From the NCBI RefSeq assembly GCF_013466425.1, contig NZ_CP059165.1, forward strand, positions 248,001 through 312,000: 64,000 nucleotides of DNA, read 5' to 3'. Below the pieces are notes generated by a model. That model saw only the letters and a program-made list of their open reading frames with translations, did not search any database and was not told the origin of the DNA. Shown here in pieces: positions 1 through 10,233 of the stretch; positions within the stretch are counted from its first letter, which is position 1, and the number at the start of each line of letters is the position of its first letter. A program made the position numbers and the translations under genes. The DNA comes from Mycobacterium vicinigordonae. Lineage in GTDB: Bacteria; Actinomycetota; Actinomycetes; Mycobacteriales; Mycobacteriaceae.

Positions 1-1
1 A

Positions 2-772
2 GTGGACGACCATAACACTTTTGACGAGATCCTGGCCCGCGTCAGAAATCACGGCGTGCCCGTCACCGACGGGACATCCGAGGAAACGGCGATTCGAGGT
101 GTCGAGCGAATGGCCCGGTTCGCCGGTCCCAATAGACTAGCCCAGGAGATCTTCACCCGGCCGCAGGGCGGCGACATCCCGGCCTCGATCCGTGGCAGAT
201 TCGTCACGGGCGCATCCGGATTGGGACACGTCGCCCTTACCAGCAAGAAGCCGCACCAAGTGCACGGCTACTACGAGACGGTCTTCGACGCCAGGCTCAC
301 CGACTTCATCGACGAGACCATCAGCGGCCTGAAGTTCAAGATCCGGTTTCTGCGGGTCAACGAACGACACCACTCGGTGGCCATCGCGGCGGTCAATCGG
401 TTGCCGCTCAACCCGATTCGCACCCGGGTGCAGCACTGCAACATACAGGTGGCCGACCTCGACGACATGACCGCCGCCTACCAGCGCGTTCGGCAACTCG
501 GCTTCGACATGGCGCTAGGCATTGGCCAACACACTAACGACAGGGAACTGTCCTTTTACGCGCTAACCCCGTCCGGCTTCGAATGGGAGGTCGGCTGGAA
601 CCCAATCGTGGTCGACGAAACAACCTGGGAGCCAACAACATACCAAGGTATTAGCATCTGGGGGCACACCCCGGAGGGGCAGACCATAGTCGACAAACTG
701 AGCCAGTTCAAGGTCGCCGCCGCGTCGCTCGTGCACCGAGAAGACACGGTCTTGACCATTCCCAGAGCCTGA
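2..772 (+). CDS. Extradiol ring-cleavage dioxygenase (VOC fold), 5' end cut by window
   Basis: This is the C-terminal part of a type I extradiol dioxygenase, an enzyme that opens catechol-type rings with O2 at a non-haem Fe(II). Visible metal ligands are His76 (in GLGHVAL), His177 (GIGQHTND) and Glu196 (SGFEWEVGW). The stretch from His177 to Glu196 fits the family signature H-x7-F-Y-x2-T-P-x-G-x3-E. Family members have about 290-300 residues with an extra N-terminal module, and the frame is open to the window edge, so the GTG at base 2 is probably not the true start. The gene is convergent with icd2. Ring cleavage fits the oxygenases and beta-oxidation genes further on, but the substrate (HsaC-like steroid catechol, biphenyl diol or other) is unknown. 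Confidence 0.85.
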   Translation: MDDHNTFDEILARVRNHGVPVTDGTSEETAIRGVERMARFAGPNRLAQEIFTRPQGGDIPASIRGRFVTGASGLGHVALTSKKPHQVHGYYETVFDARLTDFIDETISGLKFKIRFLRVNERHHSVAIAAVNRLPLNPIRTRVQHCNIQVADLDDMTAAYQRVRQLGFDMALGIGQHTNDRELSFYALTPSGFEWEVGWNPIVVDETTWEPTTYQGISIWGHTPEGQTIVDKLSQFKVAAASLVHREDTVLTIPRA

Positions 773-833
773 CTCGGCTACAACAGCGGACCGGATTCTG
801 CGGTGCAGTTACGTTCGCGCACAACCAAGTGTG

Positions 834-3071
834 CTAATCCAGAGAGGCGGCAAGTGCTTCATTGAATGTCTCGCTCGGGCGCATCACCGCGGCGGTCTTG
901 TCGGCGTCGGGGTAGTAGTAGCCGCCGATGTCAACCTCGTCACCTTGGGCTCCGTTGAGTTCGGCGACGATCTTCTTCTCGTTCTTTGCCAACGCTTCGG
1001 CGAGGGGACCGAAATGTTTCTTGAGCTCTTTGTCGTCGTCCTGCGCGGCCAGTTCCTGTGCCCAGTACATGGCAAGGTAGAACTGGCTGCCCCGGTTGTC
1101 CAGCTCGCCGGTCTTGCGCGACGGGCTCTTGTTCTCGTCCAGCAGCTTGCCAATAGCCGCGTCCAGCGTCGTGCCGAGGATCTTGGCCCGCTCGTTCTTG
1201 GTCTTGATGCCCACGTCCTCGAAACAGGCTCCCAGCGCTAGGAACTCGCCAAGCGAATCCCAACGCAGGTGGTTCTCCTCGACCAGCTGGTGGACGTGTT
1301 TGGGGGCCGAACCGCCGGCACCCGTCTCGTACATGCCGCCGCCGGCCATCAGCGGAACGATGGACAGCATCTTCGCGCTGGTGCCCAGCTCCAAAATGGG
1401 GAACAGGTCTGTGAGGTAGTCACGCAGGATGTTGCCCGTCACGGCGATGGTGTCCTGCCCCCGGACCACCCGCTCCATTGTGTATCGCATTGCCCACACC
1501 TGGGGCATGATCTGGATCTCGAGGCCCTCGGTGTCGTGGTCCTTGAGGTACTTCTTCACCTTCTTGCGCAACTCAGCCTCGTGTGGCCGTTCGGTGTCCA
1601 GCCAGAAGACAGCGGTCATGCCGGAGTTGCGTGCCCGCGTGACGGCCAGCTTCACCCAGTCTTGGATCGCCGCGTCGGTGACGATGGGCATCCGCCAGAT
1701 GTCACCGGGCTCGACGTCCTGGCTCAGCAGGACCTCGCCGCTGTCGATGTCGACGATGTTCGCAACTCCGGCCTCCGGGATCTCGAAGGTCTTGTCGTGG
1801 CTGCCGTATTCCTCGGCCTGCTGCGCCATCAGGCCCACGTTGGGCACGGTGCCCATGGTGGTCGGGTCGAATTGGCCGTGGGTTTTGCAGAAGTTGATCA
1901 TCTCCTGGTAGATCCGGGAGAACGTGGATTCGGGGTTCACCGCCTTGGTGTCCTTGGTCCGTCCGTCCGCGCCGTACATCTTGCCGCCGAGGCGGATCAT
2001 GGCAGGCATCGACGCGTCGACGATCACATCGCTGGGTGAGTGGAAGTTCGAGATGCCCTTCGCCGAATCGACCATGGCCAGCTCCGGACGATGCTCATGG
2101 CAGGCGTGCAGGTCCCTAATGATCTCGTCGTGTTGCGACGCGGGCAGCGACTCGATCTTGTTGTAGAGGTCCACCAGGCCGTTGTTCACGTTGACGCCCA
2201 GCTCGTCGAACAGTGCCTGGTGTTTTTCAAAAGCGTCCCTATAAAAGACCTTTACCGCATGCCCGAAGACGATTGGGTGGCTGACCTTCATCATGGTCGC
2301 CTTGACGTGCAGGGAGAACATCACGCCGGTCTTGTGTGCATCTTCGATCTGCTCTTCGTAGAAGTCGCACAGCGCCTTCTTGCTCATGAACATGCTGTCG
2401 ATGATGTCGCCGTCCTGCAGTGACACCTTCGGCTTGAGCACGACCGTCTCACCGCCCTTGGTGACCAGTTCCATTCGGACGTTACGGGCCTTGTCCAGGG
2501 TCATCGACTTTTCGCCGTGGTAGAAGTCGCCGTGCTTCATGGTGGCGACATGCGTGCGCGATGCCATCGACCACTCGCCCATGCTGTGCGGGTGCTTGCG
2601 CGCGTACTCCTTGACTGCCTTGGGCGCGCGTCGGTCCGAATTACCTTCCCGCAGCACGGGATTCACCGCACTGCCCAGGCAGTTGGCGTAGCGCTGGCGG
2701 ATTTCTTTTTCCTCATCGGTCTTGGGGTTGCCGGGAAAGTCGGGGATCTTGTAGCCCTTGTCCTGCAGCTCTTTGATGGCCGCGAGTAGTTGCGGAACCG
2801 AGGCGCTGATGTTTGGCAGCTTGATGATGTTGGTGTCGGGATCCTGGGTCAGCTTGCCCAGTTCGCCGAGGTTGTCCGGGACGCGCTGGTCTTCGTCTAG
2901 ATAGTCAGGGAACTGGGCCAGGATGCGGGCGGCGACCGAGATGTCGCTGGTCTTGACGTTGATGCCGGCCGGCTCGGCGAAGGCGCGCACGATCGGCAGA
3001 AAGGCGTAGGTCGCCAGCAGTGGCGCCTCGTCGGTCAGCGTGTAGATGATGGTCGGCTGCTCGGCGCTCAT
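834..3071 (-). CDS. icd2: Isocitrate dehydrogenase, NADP-dependent, monomeric type
   Basis: It oxidises isocitrate to 2-oxoglutarate and CO2 with NADP+ in the TCA cycle, in the cytosol. The 745-residue protein begins [20 protein letters not shown] and is collinear with monomeric (about 80 kDa) isocitrate dehydrogenases such as Rv0066c of M. tuberculosis. The ATG at 3071 is chosen because a GGGAGA Shine-Dalgarno sequence lies about 7 bases upstream and the length then equals the M. tuberculosis protein; an upstream GTG at 3101 would add ten unconserved residues. The gene has no close partner: the upstream 339 bases are non-coding and the downstream gene is convergent. Confidence 0.97.
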   Translation of the reverse strand: MSAEQPTIIYTLTDEAPLLATYAFLPIVRAFAEPAGINVKTSDISVAARILAQFPDYLDEDQRVPDNLGELGKLTQDPDTNIIKLPNISASVPQLLAAIKELQDKGYKIPDFPGNPKTDEEKEIRQRYANCLGSAVNPVLREGNSDRRAPKAVKEYARKHPHSMGEWSMASRTHVATMKHGDFYHGEKSMTLDKARNVRMELVTKGGETVVLKPKVSLQDGDIIDSMFMSKKALCDFYEEQIEDAHKTGVMFSLHVKATMMKVSHPIVFGHAVKVFYRDAFEKHQALFDELGVNVNNGLVDLYNKIESLPASQHDEIIRDLHACHEHRPELAMVDSAKGISNFHSPSDVIVDASMPAMIRLGGKMYGADGRTKDTKAVNPESTFSRIYQEMINFCKTHGQFDPTTMGTVPNVGLMAQQAEEYGSHDKTFEIPEAGVANIVDIDSGEVLLSQDVEPGDIWRMPIVTDAAIQDWVKLAVTRARNSGMTAVFWLDTERPHEAELRKKVKKYLKDHDTEGLEIQIMPQVWAMRYTMERVVRGQDTIAVTGNILRDYLTDLFPILELGTSAKMLSIVPLMAGGGMYETGAGGSAPKHVHQLVEENHLRWDSLGEFLALGACFEDVGIKTKNERAKILGTTLDAAIGKLLDENKSPSRKTGELDNRGSQFYLAMYWAQELAAQDDDKELKKHFGPLAEALAKNEKKIVAELNGAQGDEVDIGGYYYPDADKTAAVMRPSETFNEALAASLD

Positions 3072-3410
3072 GCGTGTTCTCCCGGCGTCAGTGTCGGTCA
3101 AATGGTGAGGGGCTCAGTTCATCGCCAGCCACACCAGCGACCCTAACGTACGGCGCCGATCGGGGGCCGGGTCCGACGTTGTACTCATAGGTTGCCCGTG
3201 CTGCTAACCTCCGACGCCGCTGCGGCGATGACGCCGAGCGGTGATGCAACTCACGTTATCGAGATACGGTGATGTGAGGCATATCTATGTCTCCGTAACC
3301 GCTCGGACGCCACAGGCTGCGAGGTGGGCGGGCGTGAGCCGGAACGACCCTCGTGATGGTTCGACTGATCCGAGCGGCCCGACGACGCACCGACACGCCA
3401 CAATGTCCCG
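3072..3410. other. Intergenic region between divergent icd2 and the lipoprotein hydrolase
   Basis: These 339 bases hold no convincing gene; the short reading frames here have no recognisable domain. The region must carry the icd2 promoter and that of the downstream hydrolase. A 7-base inverted repeat, GAGCGGT (3236-3242) and ACCGCTC (3298-3304), is separated by 55 bases and may be fortuitous. Confidence 0.5.
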
Positions 3411-4370
3411 ATGCGCGTATCGCAGAAACGGCCGGGCATTCGGCGACTCGCGGTGGTGATCTTAGTGGTCACCGCCCTGCTCGCAGGGTGTGCAGGGAGC
3501 ACCAGAAGCAGTCGTGAGACAACGTCGTCCCTGGCTCAGGGTGACTTCGCCGGCCCGGTTGAGATCGGCAATGGTCGGCACCTCTACCTCGAGTGTCGTG
3601 GGCAGGGCACGCCGACCGTGATCCTGGAATCTGGCTATCACAACTCCTCAGACCCGTGGAGTCAGGCCGATGCCAGCCCACCCGCGACCGGGCCGGCCGT
3701 GCTGACCGCGCTGGCCCGCGAACATCGGGTCTGCGCCTACGATCGGCCCGGCACGCTGCGCAACACCAGTCCGCCCGCCATCACCGACCGCAGTTCGGCG
3801 GTCCCGATGCCACGCACCGCGAATGATGTAGTCGGCGATTTGCATGCGCTGCTCGACGCTGCGCACGTGCCCGGCCCCTTCATTCTGGTCGGACACTCGC
3901 TAGGTGGCCTGTTCGTCCGGCTTTACGCGCAGACGCACCCCGAACAGGTGCGGGCGGTGGTTTTCGTCGACGCGTTCGGCGTAGAGATACCGAGCTTGAT
4001 GGGACCCGACTGGCCGGCCTATCGGCGGGATCTGGACCAACCGCCGGCAGAACTCACGGATTCGAAGTCATTCGAGACGGTTGACATCGACGCCTGCGTC
4101 GCACAGGTTGCCGCGGCGGCTCCGTTCCCGGCCGTCGCGACAGCCGTACTTACCCGGACCGAGCCGTTCCGGGTCCCATCTGACGTCTCACCGGACAAGA
4201 GCGCGAAGCTCGAAGAGGCGTGGCGCGCCGCCGCCGCCCGCTTGGTCGAGCTCCGCCCGCAGACACCACATATCGTGGCTACCGGCAGCGACCACTTCAT
4301 CCAGGTTCAACAACCCGACCTGGTAACGGTCGCCGTGGGTTTGGTGATTCAGCGCTCCGCCAGCCGCTGA
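3411..4370 (+). CDS. Secreted alpha/beta-hydrolase lipoprotein
   Basis: The 319-residue protein starts with a basic, then hydrophobic, signal peptide ending in the lipobox LLAGC (Cys27), so it should be lipidated and anchored outside the membrane. The mature part is an alpha/beta hydrolase. The nucleophile is Ser163 in VGHSLGG, an oxyanion region lies near YDRPG (about 110-114), and a late His sits in GSDHFIQ (about 298). Esterase or lipase activity is the natural inference; the substrate is unknown. Its last 22 bases overlap the 3' end of the convergent flavoprotein gene, so the two transcripts are antisense there. No strong ribosome site precedes the ATG. Confidence 0.8.
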   Translation: MRVSQKRPGIRRLAVVILVVTALLAGCAGSTRSSRETTSSLAQGDFAGPVEIGNGRHLYLECRGQGTPTVILESGYHNSSDPWSQADASPPATGPAVLTALAREHRVCAYDRPGTLRNTSPPAITDRSSAVPMPRTANDVVGDLHALLDAAHVPGPFILVGHSLGGLFVRLYAQTHPEQVRAVVFVDAFGVEIPSLMGPDWPAYRRDLDQPPAELTDSKSFETVDIDACVAQVAAAAPFPAVATAVLTRTEPFRVPSDVSPDKSAKLEEAWRAAAARLVELRPQTPHIVATGSDHFIQVQQPDLVTVAVGLVIQRSASR

Positions 4371-5962
4371 GCCGCCGCATGCTTGCCGGCGCGGCGGCCG
4401 GCGAATACGCAGTCGGCCAGCGACAGTCCGCTGACGTAGGAGTTCGAGCAGATCCCGGTCGCGGTGCGTCCGGCACTGAATAGGCCGGGAATGGCCGCGC
4501 CTGATTCGTCGAGGACCGCTCCGGTTCCTTCATCGACACGGATACCGCCGAGGGTCAGCATCGGAGTGGGATTGAGCAGGTTCGGCCGGATCGAAATGTT
4601 CAGCAGCGTGTAGGGCGGTTCGCTGATGCGCCGGAGGAAGTCCGCCGGTTTCCCGACCGGGTCTGCGGCGCCGGTATCGATGGCCGTGTTATGCGCTGCG
4701 ACCGTGGCCACCAGACCGTCGGCGTCGACACCCGCGCGCTCGGCAACCTCCCGCAAGGACGCGCCCTTCGTTGAGTCGAGCAGCATCAGCGCCGCGGACT
4801 GCGCACGCTGAAACCATAGTGGCTGCGTGATCATTTGACGCCGAGCCTCTTTCAGTAGCGCGGCGTCCACCAGGATCCAGCCCTTGCCCTCGTGGTGACG
4901 CACCATGGCATGTCCGACAGCTGCACCATAGCGGCTTTCGTCGATGACGCGCTCGCCGTGCTCGTCGACGATGATCGCGCTAATGAAAGCGCTTGGCGGC
5001 GTGATGAATCGCCACGCCGATACGTTGTCCATACGTTCGGTGACCGCGCCGGCGCTCTGGGCCAATGCGATGCCGCTGCCGTCGTCACCGCTGGTGCCCA
5101 GCTGCAGGCCGCCGGTGTACTGCGGTGCGAACCGCTGGATCCATTCGGAGTTGCCTATATAGCCGCCGGCACAAAGGATCACACCGCTCCGCGCTTCGAT
5201 GCGGACCAGGCGCGCGTAGCGGCGCTCCAATCTGCGAAGCCGGCGCTCCATCAGGTTTCGCAATGGCGGATAGTAGATGCCGGGCTTTGTTGACACCGCC
5301 GCCAACCTTGAATACAGGCGCTGGACGTGCGGTGGGGCGTCGCGCATGGTTGTGGCCGCCACCCCTACTACCCGGCCGGATGAATTGCGTAGCAGCCCGG
5401 TCACCTTGGTGTGTGGGTGGAACCGAACCCCGAGGGCCAGTGCGGTTTTCGCCAACGGCGCATGCATCTTCTTGCCGGACGTTCCGTTGCCCTTCACCCG
5501 GTGTCCGCGCTGGACGGGTGGGGTCTGGCTGCGAAATGCACCGGCGTTCTCGCTGCCGGAATGATACAGGTAGTAGTGGTTATTCGGATACGACGTCTTG
5601 TACGGGCACAGCGTGGAGTCGAACGGTACGCCACGGTCGCTGAGCCAGCGAATCATCTCGGGGCTGCCGGCCACGAACGACTCCAGCGTCTGCGAGCTGA
5701 CGGCATCGCCCACTTCGAGGCGCAGGTAGTCGAGCATCTGCGCGTAATTGTCGTTGACGCCGGCCTGTTGCTGCACCCAGGTGCCGCCGCCGGCGTAGAT
5801 GATGCCACCCGAAATCGCGGTCGAACCACCGCCATTGGCGCGATCCAGCGCGAGGACGTCGGCGCCGGCCTCCCGTGCCGCAATCGCCGAGCAGGTGCCC
5901 GCGGCACCGAAACCGACGACCACCACGTCTGCTGATTCGGTGAATCGCACCGAGTCATCCAT
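4349..5962 (-). CDS. FAD-binding dehydrogenase, 3-ketosteroid dehydrogenase (KstD)-like
   Basis: This 537-residue flavoprotein belongs to the fumarate reductase/KstD family. Residues 13-42 form the dinucleotide-binding fold (VVVVGFGAAG), followed by the substrate-proximal STAISGGIIYAGGG block (about 47-60). The C-terminal GLFSAGRTATG and SYVSGLSLADCVFAGR segment completes the FAD site. Relatives include KstD and the M. tuberculosis protein Rv0785. Likely role: alpha,beta-dehydrogenation of a cyclic ketone; the exact substrate is not determined. It is the last gene of a minus-strand cluster (deacylase, Rieske oxygenase, PP2C, this gene), 49 bases after the phosphatase. Confidence 0.85.
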   Translation of the reverse strand: MDDSVRFTESADVVVVGFGAAGTCSAIAAREAGADVLALDRANGGGSTAISGGIIYAGGGTWVQQQAGVNDNYAQMLDYLRLEVGDAVSSQTLESFVAGSPEMIRWLSDRGVPFDSTLCPYKTSYPNNHYYLYHSGSENAGAFRSQTPPVQRGHRVKGNGTSGKKMHAPLAKTALALGVRFHPHTKVTGLLRNSSGRVVGVAATTMRDAPPHVQRLYSRLAAVSTKPGIYYPPLRNLMERRLRRLERRYARLVRIEARSGVILCAGGYIGNSEWIQRFAPQYTGGLQLGTSGDDGSGIALAQSAGAVTERMDNVSAWRFITPPSAFISAIIVDEHGERVIDESRYGAAVGHAMVRHHEGKGWILVDAALLKEARRQMITQPLWFQRAQSAALMLLDSTKGASLREVAERAGVDADGLVATVAAHNTAIDTGAADPVGKPADFLRRISEPPYTLLNISIRPNLLNPTPMLTLGGIRVDEGTGAVLDESGAAIPGLFSAGRTATGICSNSYVSGLSLADCVFAGRRAGKHAAAQRLAER

Positions 5963-6011
5963 GGCTCAACCCCATTCGTTTGGTGTGCTCGAGGCTTGTT
6001 GCAGCGCGGCA

Positions 6012-6770
6012 CTATTGGTCGTCGGCGGGGACGTCCACCACGACGGCGGTGATGTTGTCCGGGCCGCCGGCCTCGTTCGCCGCTGCGATCATCGCCGCGC
6101 ACGCGTCGGCGGGATCGGAATGTGAATCCAATAGTCGTGCCAAGGTTTCATCGTCGAGGACGCCGTGCAGCCCGTCGCTGGACAGCAGGATTCGGTCGCC
6201 GGGCAACAGATCCACCGAGCTGACATCGGGCAGCGGGTGCGGAACCATCGCCACGTGCCGGGTCACGATGGCGCGGGCGGGGTGGTGCTCGGCGTCTTCG
6301 ACGGAGACCTCGCCCGCATCGATGAGGTCCTGGATCACGCTGTGATCGCGCGTCAACTGCCGCACCTGTCGGTCGCGAAACAGGTAGGCGCGGCTGTCGC
6401 CGAGGTGGGCGACCGTGGCGCGTGAAAGTGTTACGAGCACGGCCACCACGGTTGTGTTGGATCCGGCGGCACGGGGATCGGCGGCGGCGAAGCGGCGAAA
6501 GTCGTCGCAGTATTCGACCAGCGCGCGGCCCAGCGACGCTTCCGGTTCGTCGGGCTTCGCGTCGGGCTCGTCGGACTTGAAATGGCGGGCCACGTAGGTC
6601 GGCAGCAATTCGACCACTAGGCGGGCCGCTAACGCCCCGTCGGTGCTGCAGGCCACCCCGTCCGCGAGCATGAACAACGCCTGGTCGGAGTCGGCGCCCC
6701 AGCAGTCCTGGTTGGTGGCGCGCAGCCGGCCGACATCGCTGAGACCGGCGAACCGGACGGATTCATTCAC
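6012..6770 (-). CDS. PP2C-family Ser/Thr protein phosphatase (soluble)
   Basis: The 252-residue protein carries the PP2C motifs in order: GLSDVGRLRATNQDCW near the N terminus, ADGVACSTDGALAA, an NTTVVAV strand, AHLGDSRAYLFR, ILLSSDGLHGVL and GGPDNITAVVV. It should dephosphorylate Ser/Thr-phosphorylated proteins using two Mn/Mg ions; the key aspartates are present. Unlike PstP (Rv0018c) it has no transmembrane segment or extracellular domain. The usual DGMGG-H motif is altered to DGVAC, so metal or substrate handling may differ. It lies between Rieske oxygenase and flavoprotein genes with gaps of 24 and 49 bases, an unusual place for a phosphatase. Confidence 0.9.
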   Translation of the reverse strand: MNESVRFAGLSDVGRLRATNQDCWGADSDQALFMLADGVACSTDGALAARLVVELLPTYVARHFKSDEPDAKPDEPEASLGRALVEYCDDFRRFAAADPRAAGSNTTVVAVLVTLSRATVAHLGDSRAYLFRDRQVRQLTRDHSVIQDLIDAGEVSVEDAEHHPARAIVTRHVAMVPHPLPDVSSVDLLPGDRILLSSDGLHGVLDDETLARLLDSHSDPADACAAMIAAANEAGGPDNITAVVVDVPADDQ

Positions 6771-6794
6771 GCGTACATCATGACGGCGGGTGCA

Positions 6795-8135
6795 TCACAC
6801 CTGAGATGCGCCCTGCCCACCCGTCATCCGCGCCGACTTGGGCAGGTCGAGGTAGCGCTCCAGGTTGCGGTGCATGTTGATCACCCGGCGTTCCTCGTTG
6901 GACAGCACCAGGTGGGTGAGGCCGGGCTGATGCAACCCACGCTGCAGACCCGGCAGCACTTTGATGTCCTGGGTCAGCACAATCCCGGGTTCGGCCTGAT
7001 CGGCTGACATTCGCATGTCGGTCGGCTTGTTGTACGGTGCGCCCGGCGCCATTCGGGTCATCAGAAACATCGTCAACTCGCCATGATCGGGATCCGCCCC
7101 GGGCCGTGAGGTCATGATCGTCAGGTGGTCGGCGTTGACGAGGAATGTCATGTTGGGGAACACGTTGTACTGGTGCAGCCGGGTGACCCGGTCGGTGTCG
7201 GCCCAACTCAGATCGACCCCGCGTGCGGCGGCGAACTCGCGAGTGCGTTCGGCGATCAGGTCGGGTACCGTCTGGCCCGGTTGCCGGTTGTCGGGAATGG
7301 GCGTGCCCTCGGCCGTGCCCATTAACATACCCTGGGTGTAAACGTAAGCGTCCCAAACCTCTTCGTCGCTCAGCGCGCCTTCGAAGCGCGGGCTTGGAAC
7401 GCCGTAAGGTTGGTCGGATTTGCCTGCGTGCACCCAGATCTGTTGTGGTGCATGGATATCGTCGACACAACGCAGCAGCTCCGGGTGCAGCGTCTGAATA
7501 TGGTAAGTCTCGCTGTAGCCATCGGCGATCGTTTTCCAATTCGCCTCGACGTCCACGGTCAACGTTGCGTAGCAACGAAAGTCCTCGATGTGGCACCAGG
7601 CGATGTCGTCTGGAATCGCGTCCAGGTACTCGAGCAACGGCATCGCGTCCACGTCGAGGCTTACGAAGACCATCCCCGCGAAAGTGTCGACGTTAGCCGG
7701 CAACAAAGGGAATTCAGACATATGCAGCGAGCCGAACCCCTTGCGGTTGGGCACCCTTTTCAGCGAGCCAGCCAGGTCCCAGGTCCAGCCGTGATAACCA
7801 CACTTGAGTTCACGCAGTCCCGAACCCGAGCCCACGCACAGCGAGTTGCCGCGATGGCGGCAGCTGTTCTGGAAGGCACGCAGCACCCCGTCGTCCCCAC
7901 GGACCACCAGTATTCCGTATGGGCCACAACGGTATTCGAAGTAGTCACCCGGTTGCGCGACATGGTCGACCATGCAAGCGATCTGCCACACCTTCGGCCA
8001 CATCTGTTCGATTTCAAGGGCGGCGAACTCCGGCGAGTAGTACCGCTCGGCCGGTACCAGGGTCGGCGAGGCAGGTGGGTCGCCGATCGCGTCCTCATCG
8101 CGGGTGCGTGCCGGATTGCCGGCAGTGGTGGTCAC
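6795..8135 (-). CDS. Rieske-type aromatic ring-hydroxylating oxygenase, alpha subunit
   Basis: The 446-residue protein has a Rieske [2Fe-2S] site (Cys92-x-His94 and Cys112-x2-His115 in KCGYHGWTWD) and a catalytic domain. There the mononuclear iron is bound by His212 and His217 (SETYHIQTLHPEL), with a later acidic ligand probably in LTQDIKVLPG. It would use electrons from a separate reductase to hydroxylate a ring or cleave a C-O or C-N bond. No reductase or ferredoxin is encoded nearby, so a distant one must serve it. The start is GTG at 8135, 9 bases after the deacylase stop, indicating one transcript. The substrate is unknown. Confidence 0.92.
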   Translation of the reverse strand: MTTTAGNPARTRDEDAIGDPPASPTLVPAERYYSPEFAALEIEQMWPKVWQIACMVDHVAQPGDYFEYRCGPYGILVVRGDDGVLRAFQNSCRHRGNSLCVGSGSGLRELKCGYHGWTWDLAGSLKRVPNRKGFGSLHMSEFPLLPANVDTFAGMVFVSLDVDAMPLLEYLDAIPDDIAWCHIEDFRCYATLTVDVEANWKTIADGYSETYHIQTLHPELLRCVDDIHAPQQIWVHAGKSDQPYGVPSPRFEGALSDEEVWDAYVYTQGMLMGTAEGTPIPDNRQPGQTVPDLIAERTREFAAARGVDLSWADTDRVTRLHQYNVFPNMTFLVNADHLTIMTSRPGADPDHGELTMFLMTRMAPGAPYNKPTDMRMSADQAEPGIVLTQDIKVLPGLQRGLHQPGLTHLVLSNEERRVINMHRNLERYLDLPKSARMTGGQGASQV

Positions 8136-8144
8136 CGGCCGAAC

Positions 8145-9905
8145 CTAGCGTGCTCCGCGCACCAATCGGCCGGGACGTGCACCGGTGTCGACGTCCTTGC
8201 GGCGGGTGACGGTGCCGCTGACGATCGTCGCCTCATACCCGCTTGCCCCCTGCAGGATTCGCCGTCCGCCGGCCGGCAGGTCCCAGGCCATCGCCGCGGG
8301 ATGCAGCGTCAGCGCGTTCATGTCGATCACATTGAGATCGGCCTTTTTGCCGACTTCGATGGTGCCACGGTCGGTGAGGCCGAACAGGTGCGCGGTGTCG
8401 CGGGCCTGCTTGCGGATCACATACTCCAACGACAACTTCTCGCCGCGGCGCCGGTCCCGCACCCAGTGTGTCAGCAGAAATGTGGGATAGGACGCGTCGC
8501 AGATCATGCCGCAGTGGGCACCGCCGTCGGACAGCCCGAGCACCCCGGCCGGGTGCAGCATCATCTCGCGGATCGCGTCGTGATTGCCATCGGCGTAGTT
8601 GAACAGCGGCAGCATCAGCATCGCCGTCGCGTCGGACTCCAGCATGAGGTCATACAGCGTCGACATCGGGTCCTCGCCCCGGGCGGCGGCGATCGAGGCG
8701 ACGGTGCGGTCGGGGGTGGGCTCGTAATCCGGCGGGTTGCCCAGTGCGAAAAGCCGCCCCAACGAGTGCTGGACCATGGCGAACATGCCGTCAAACAGCA
8801 CCGACGAATCGATGGGTAGGTCATCCTCGGCCAGGATGGCGGACTTCACGGCGGGGTCGGCCAGCCGCTGCGCCAGCTCTTCGCGGCTGCACTCGGCCTT
8901 GAGCCTGCGGTAGGTGGGCCGGTGGGTGAAGCCGTGGTGCCCCTGGAAGCCGATCATCATCCCGAACGGGCGCGCCGCGATCTGTGGATACAGTCGGCTG
9001 CCCTCGGCGTGTGCGGCCGCCGACACGTCCAGTTGCTCGCGCCACAGGTTCGGGTCGGCGTCGACCTGGATCAGCGCGAACGACACCGGCCGGTCGACCT
9101 CGCGGCTGAGCCGCCGCATCCACTCCAGCTCCTTCTTCGGTCCGACGATGTCCTCACCCGCCGCTCCCTGCGGTGCCAGCTCGAACACCGCCTGCCCGCC
9201 GGCAGCCATGGCGCGGCCGAGCCCGAACAGTTCCTCCTCGGCGGCGAAAGTGCCGGGCACCGGCTCGCCGTCCATTGCGGTGTGGGCGATGGTGCGCGAC
9301 GTGGAGAAGCCGAGCGCCCCCGCCTCGACCGCCTCCCGGACCAGCCGGCTCATCGCCTCGATGTCGTCGGGCGTTGCTGGCTCGTTGCGGGCACCGCGCT
9401 CTCCCATGGCGTAGGCGCGGATCGCGCCGTGCGCCACCTGGCTGCCCACGTCGACGGCGTACGTCTGTTTGCCGATCGTGTCGAGGTACTCGGGGTAGGT
9501 CTCCCAGCCCCAGGTGATGCCCTCGGTCAGCGCGGTGCCGGGGATGTCTTCGACGCCCTCCATCAGCTTGATCAGCCAGTCTTCGGTGCCTGGCCGGACT
9601 GGGGCGAAGCCGACGCCGCAGTTCCCGGTAACCACGGTGGTGACGCCGTGGCCGCTGGATGGCTCCAGCAGGCTGTCCCAGCTGACCTGGCCGTCGTAGT
9701 GGGTGTGGATGTCGACGAAGCCGGGAGCCACCACGTGCCCGGTCGCGTCGATGGTCTCGGCCGCCCCACCGGCCAACTCCGCGGAGTCGGCGGAACGGCG
9801 CATGACCTCGACTATCTTGCCGTCCTTGATACCGAGATCGGCGCGGAAGCGCTCTGCTCCGGTGCCGTCGACCACGGTGCCACCGACGATTTTCAGGTCG
9901 AACAT
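8145..9905 (-). CDS. N-acyl-D-amino-acid deacylase / D-aminoacylase-type amidohydrolase
   Basis: A member of the amidohydrolase superfamily of 586 residues from ATG 9905. That start is preferred because a GGAGG sits 5 bases upstream and the protein then begins [16 protein letters not shown], as is usual for the family. It shows the metal site HTHYDGQ, the bridging cysteine in VTGNCGVGF, and SDGGAHCGM near the end, as in D-aminoacylases. It would hydrolyse an N-acyl or cyclic amide bond in the cytosol; several mycobacterial paralogues of unknown substrate exist. It is the first gene of the minus-strand cluster that continues with the Rieske oxygenase. Confidence 0.9.
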   Translation of the reverse strand: MFDLKIVGGTVVDGTGAERFRADLGIKDGKIVEVMRRSADSAELAGGAAETIDATGHVVAPGFVDIHTHYDGQVSWDSLLEPSSGHGVTTVVTGNCGVGFAPVRPGTEDWLIKLMEGVEDIPGTALTEGITWGWETYPEYLDTIGKQTYAVDVGSQVAHGAIRAYAMGERGARNEPATPDDIEAMSRLVREAVEAGALGFSTSRTIAHTAMDGEPVPGTFAAEEELFGLGRAMAAGGQAVFELAPQGAAGEDIVGPKKELEWMRRLSREVDRPVSFALIQVDADPNLWREQLDVSAAAHAEGSRLYPQIAARPFGMMIGFQGHHGFTHRPTYRRLKAECSREELAQRLADPAVKSAILAEDDLPIDSSVLFDGMFAMVQHSLGRLFALGNPPDYEPTPDRTVASIAAARGEDPMSTLYDLMLESDATAMLMLPLFNYADGNHDAIREMMLHPAGVLGLSDGGAHCGMICDASYPTFLLTHWVRDRRRGEKLSLEYVIRKQARDTAHLFGLTDRGTIEVGKKADLNVIDMNALTLHPAAMAWDLPAGGRRILQGASGYEATIVSGTVTRRKDVDTGARPGRLVRGAR

Positions 9906-10233
9906 GAGCGCCTCCAGGGCAAGCAAAGCAGCGAATCAGGGCTGAGTGGTTATTACGCTACTGGTCGTAGCGTATGTATTGACGGTATGCGCCCGGCTCG
10001 GCGTAGTCAATGACGCGCTCAGACCCGCAGGTCAAAAAGCGGTGATTCGGGTCAACGTGACGTGGGTGCTGCGCGGTGCGCCGTCGGTGGCGCTTCGTTG
10101 GCGAGTGCACACGTCGAGGAGACGCCACGGCACCAGCCCGGATGCCGATCCAGCCAGTTGCAGAACTCAGCCGGCAATCGCTACGCGCTGGGGGGCCGAT
10201 CAAACCGTCCGAGCAGACCCCGTACGCACCGCG
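9906..10233. other. Intergenic region upstream of the deacylase operon
   Basis: These 328 bases lie between two minus-strand genes. No convincing gene is present. The only clear structure is the 8-base inverted repeat listed at 9954-9974. The deacylase promoter should be here. Confidence 0.5.
9954..9974. promoter_or_regulatory. Candidate operator: perfect 8-bp inverted repeat
   Basis: TACGCTAC (9954-9961) and GTAGCGTA (9967-9974) are exact reverse complements separated by five bases. The dyad ends 48 bases upstream of the deacylase ATG, a typical place for a repressor site. It lacks the GC-rich stem and T-run of a terminator. No regulator gene adjoins it, so a cognate protein cannot be named. 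Confidence 0.55.

Noticed and set aside
3236..3304. 7-base inverted repeat with a 55-base loop in the icd2 upstream region
   Set aside because: Short arms and a long loop are expected by chance; no T-run or regulator nearby.
7410..8819. Long open frame on the plus strand across the Rieske and deacylase genes
   Set aside because: It lies antisense to two genes with clear catalytic motifs, has no recognisable domain and is explained by high GC content removing stop codons.
8922..10013. 363-codon plus-strand frame opposite the deacylase
   Set aside because: Antisense shadow of a well-supported gene; low-complexity His/Asp/Val composition typical of reverse frames.
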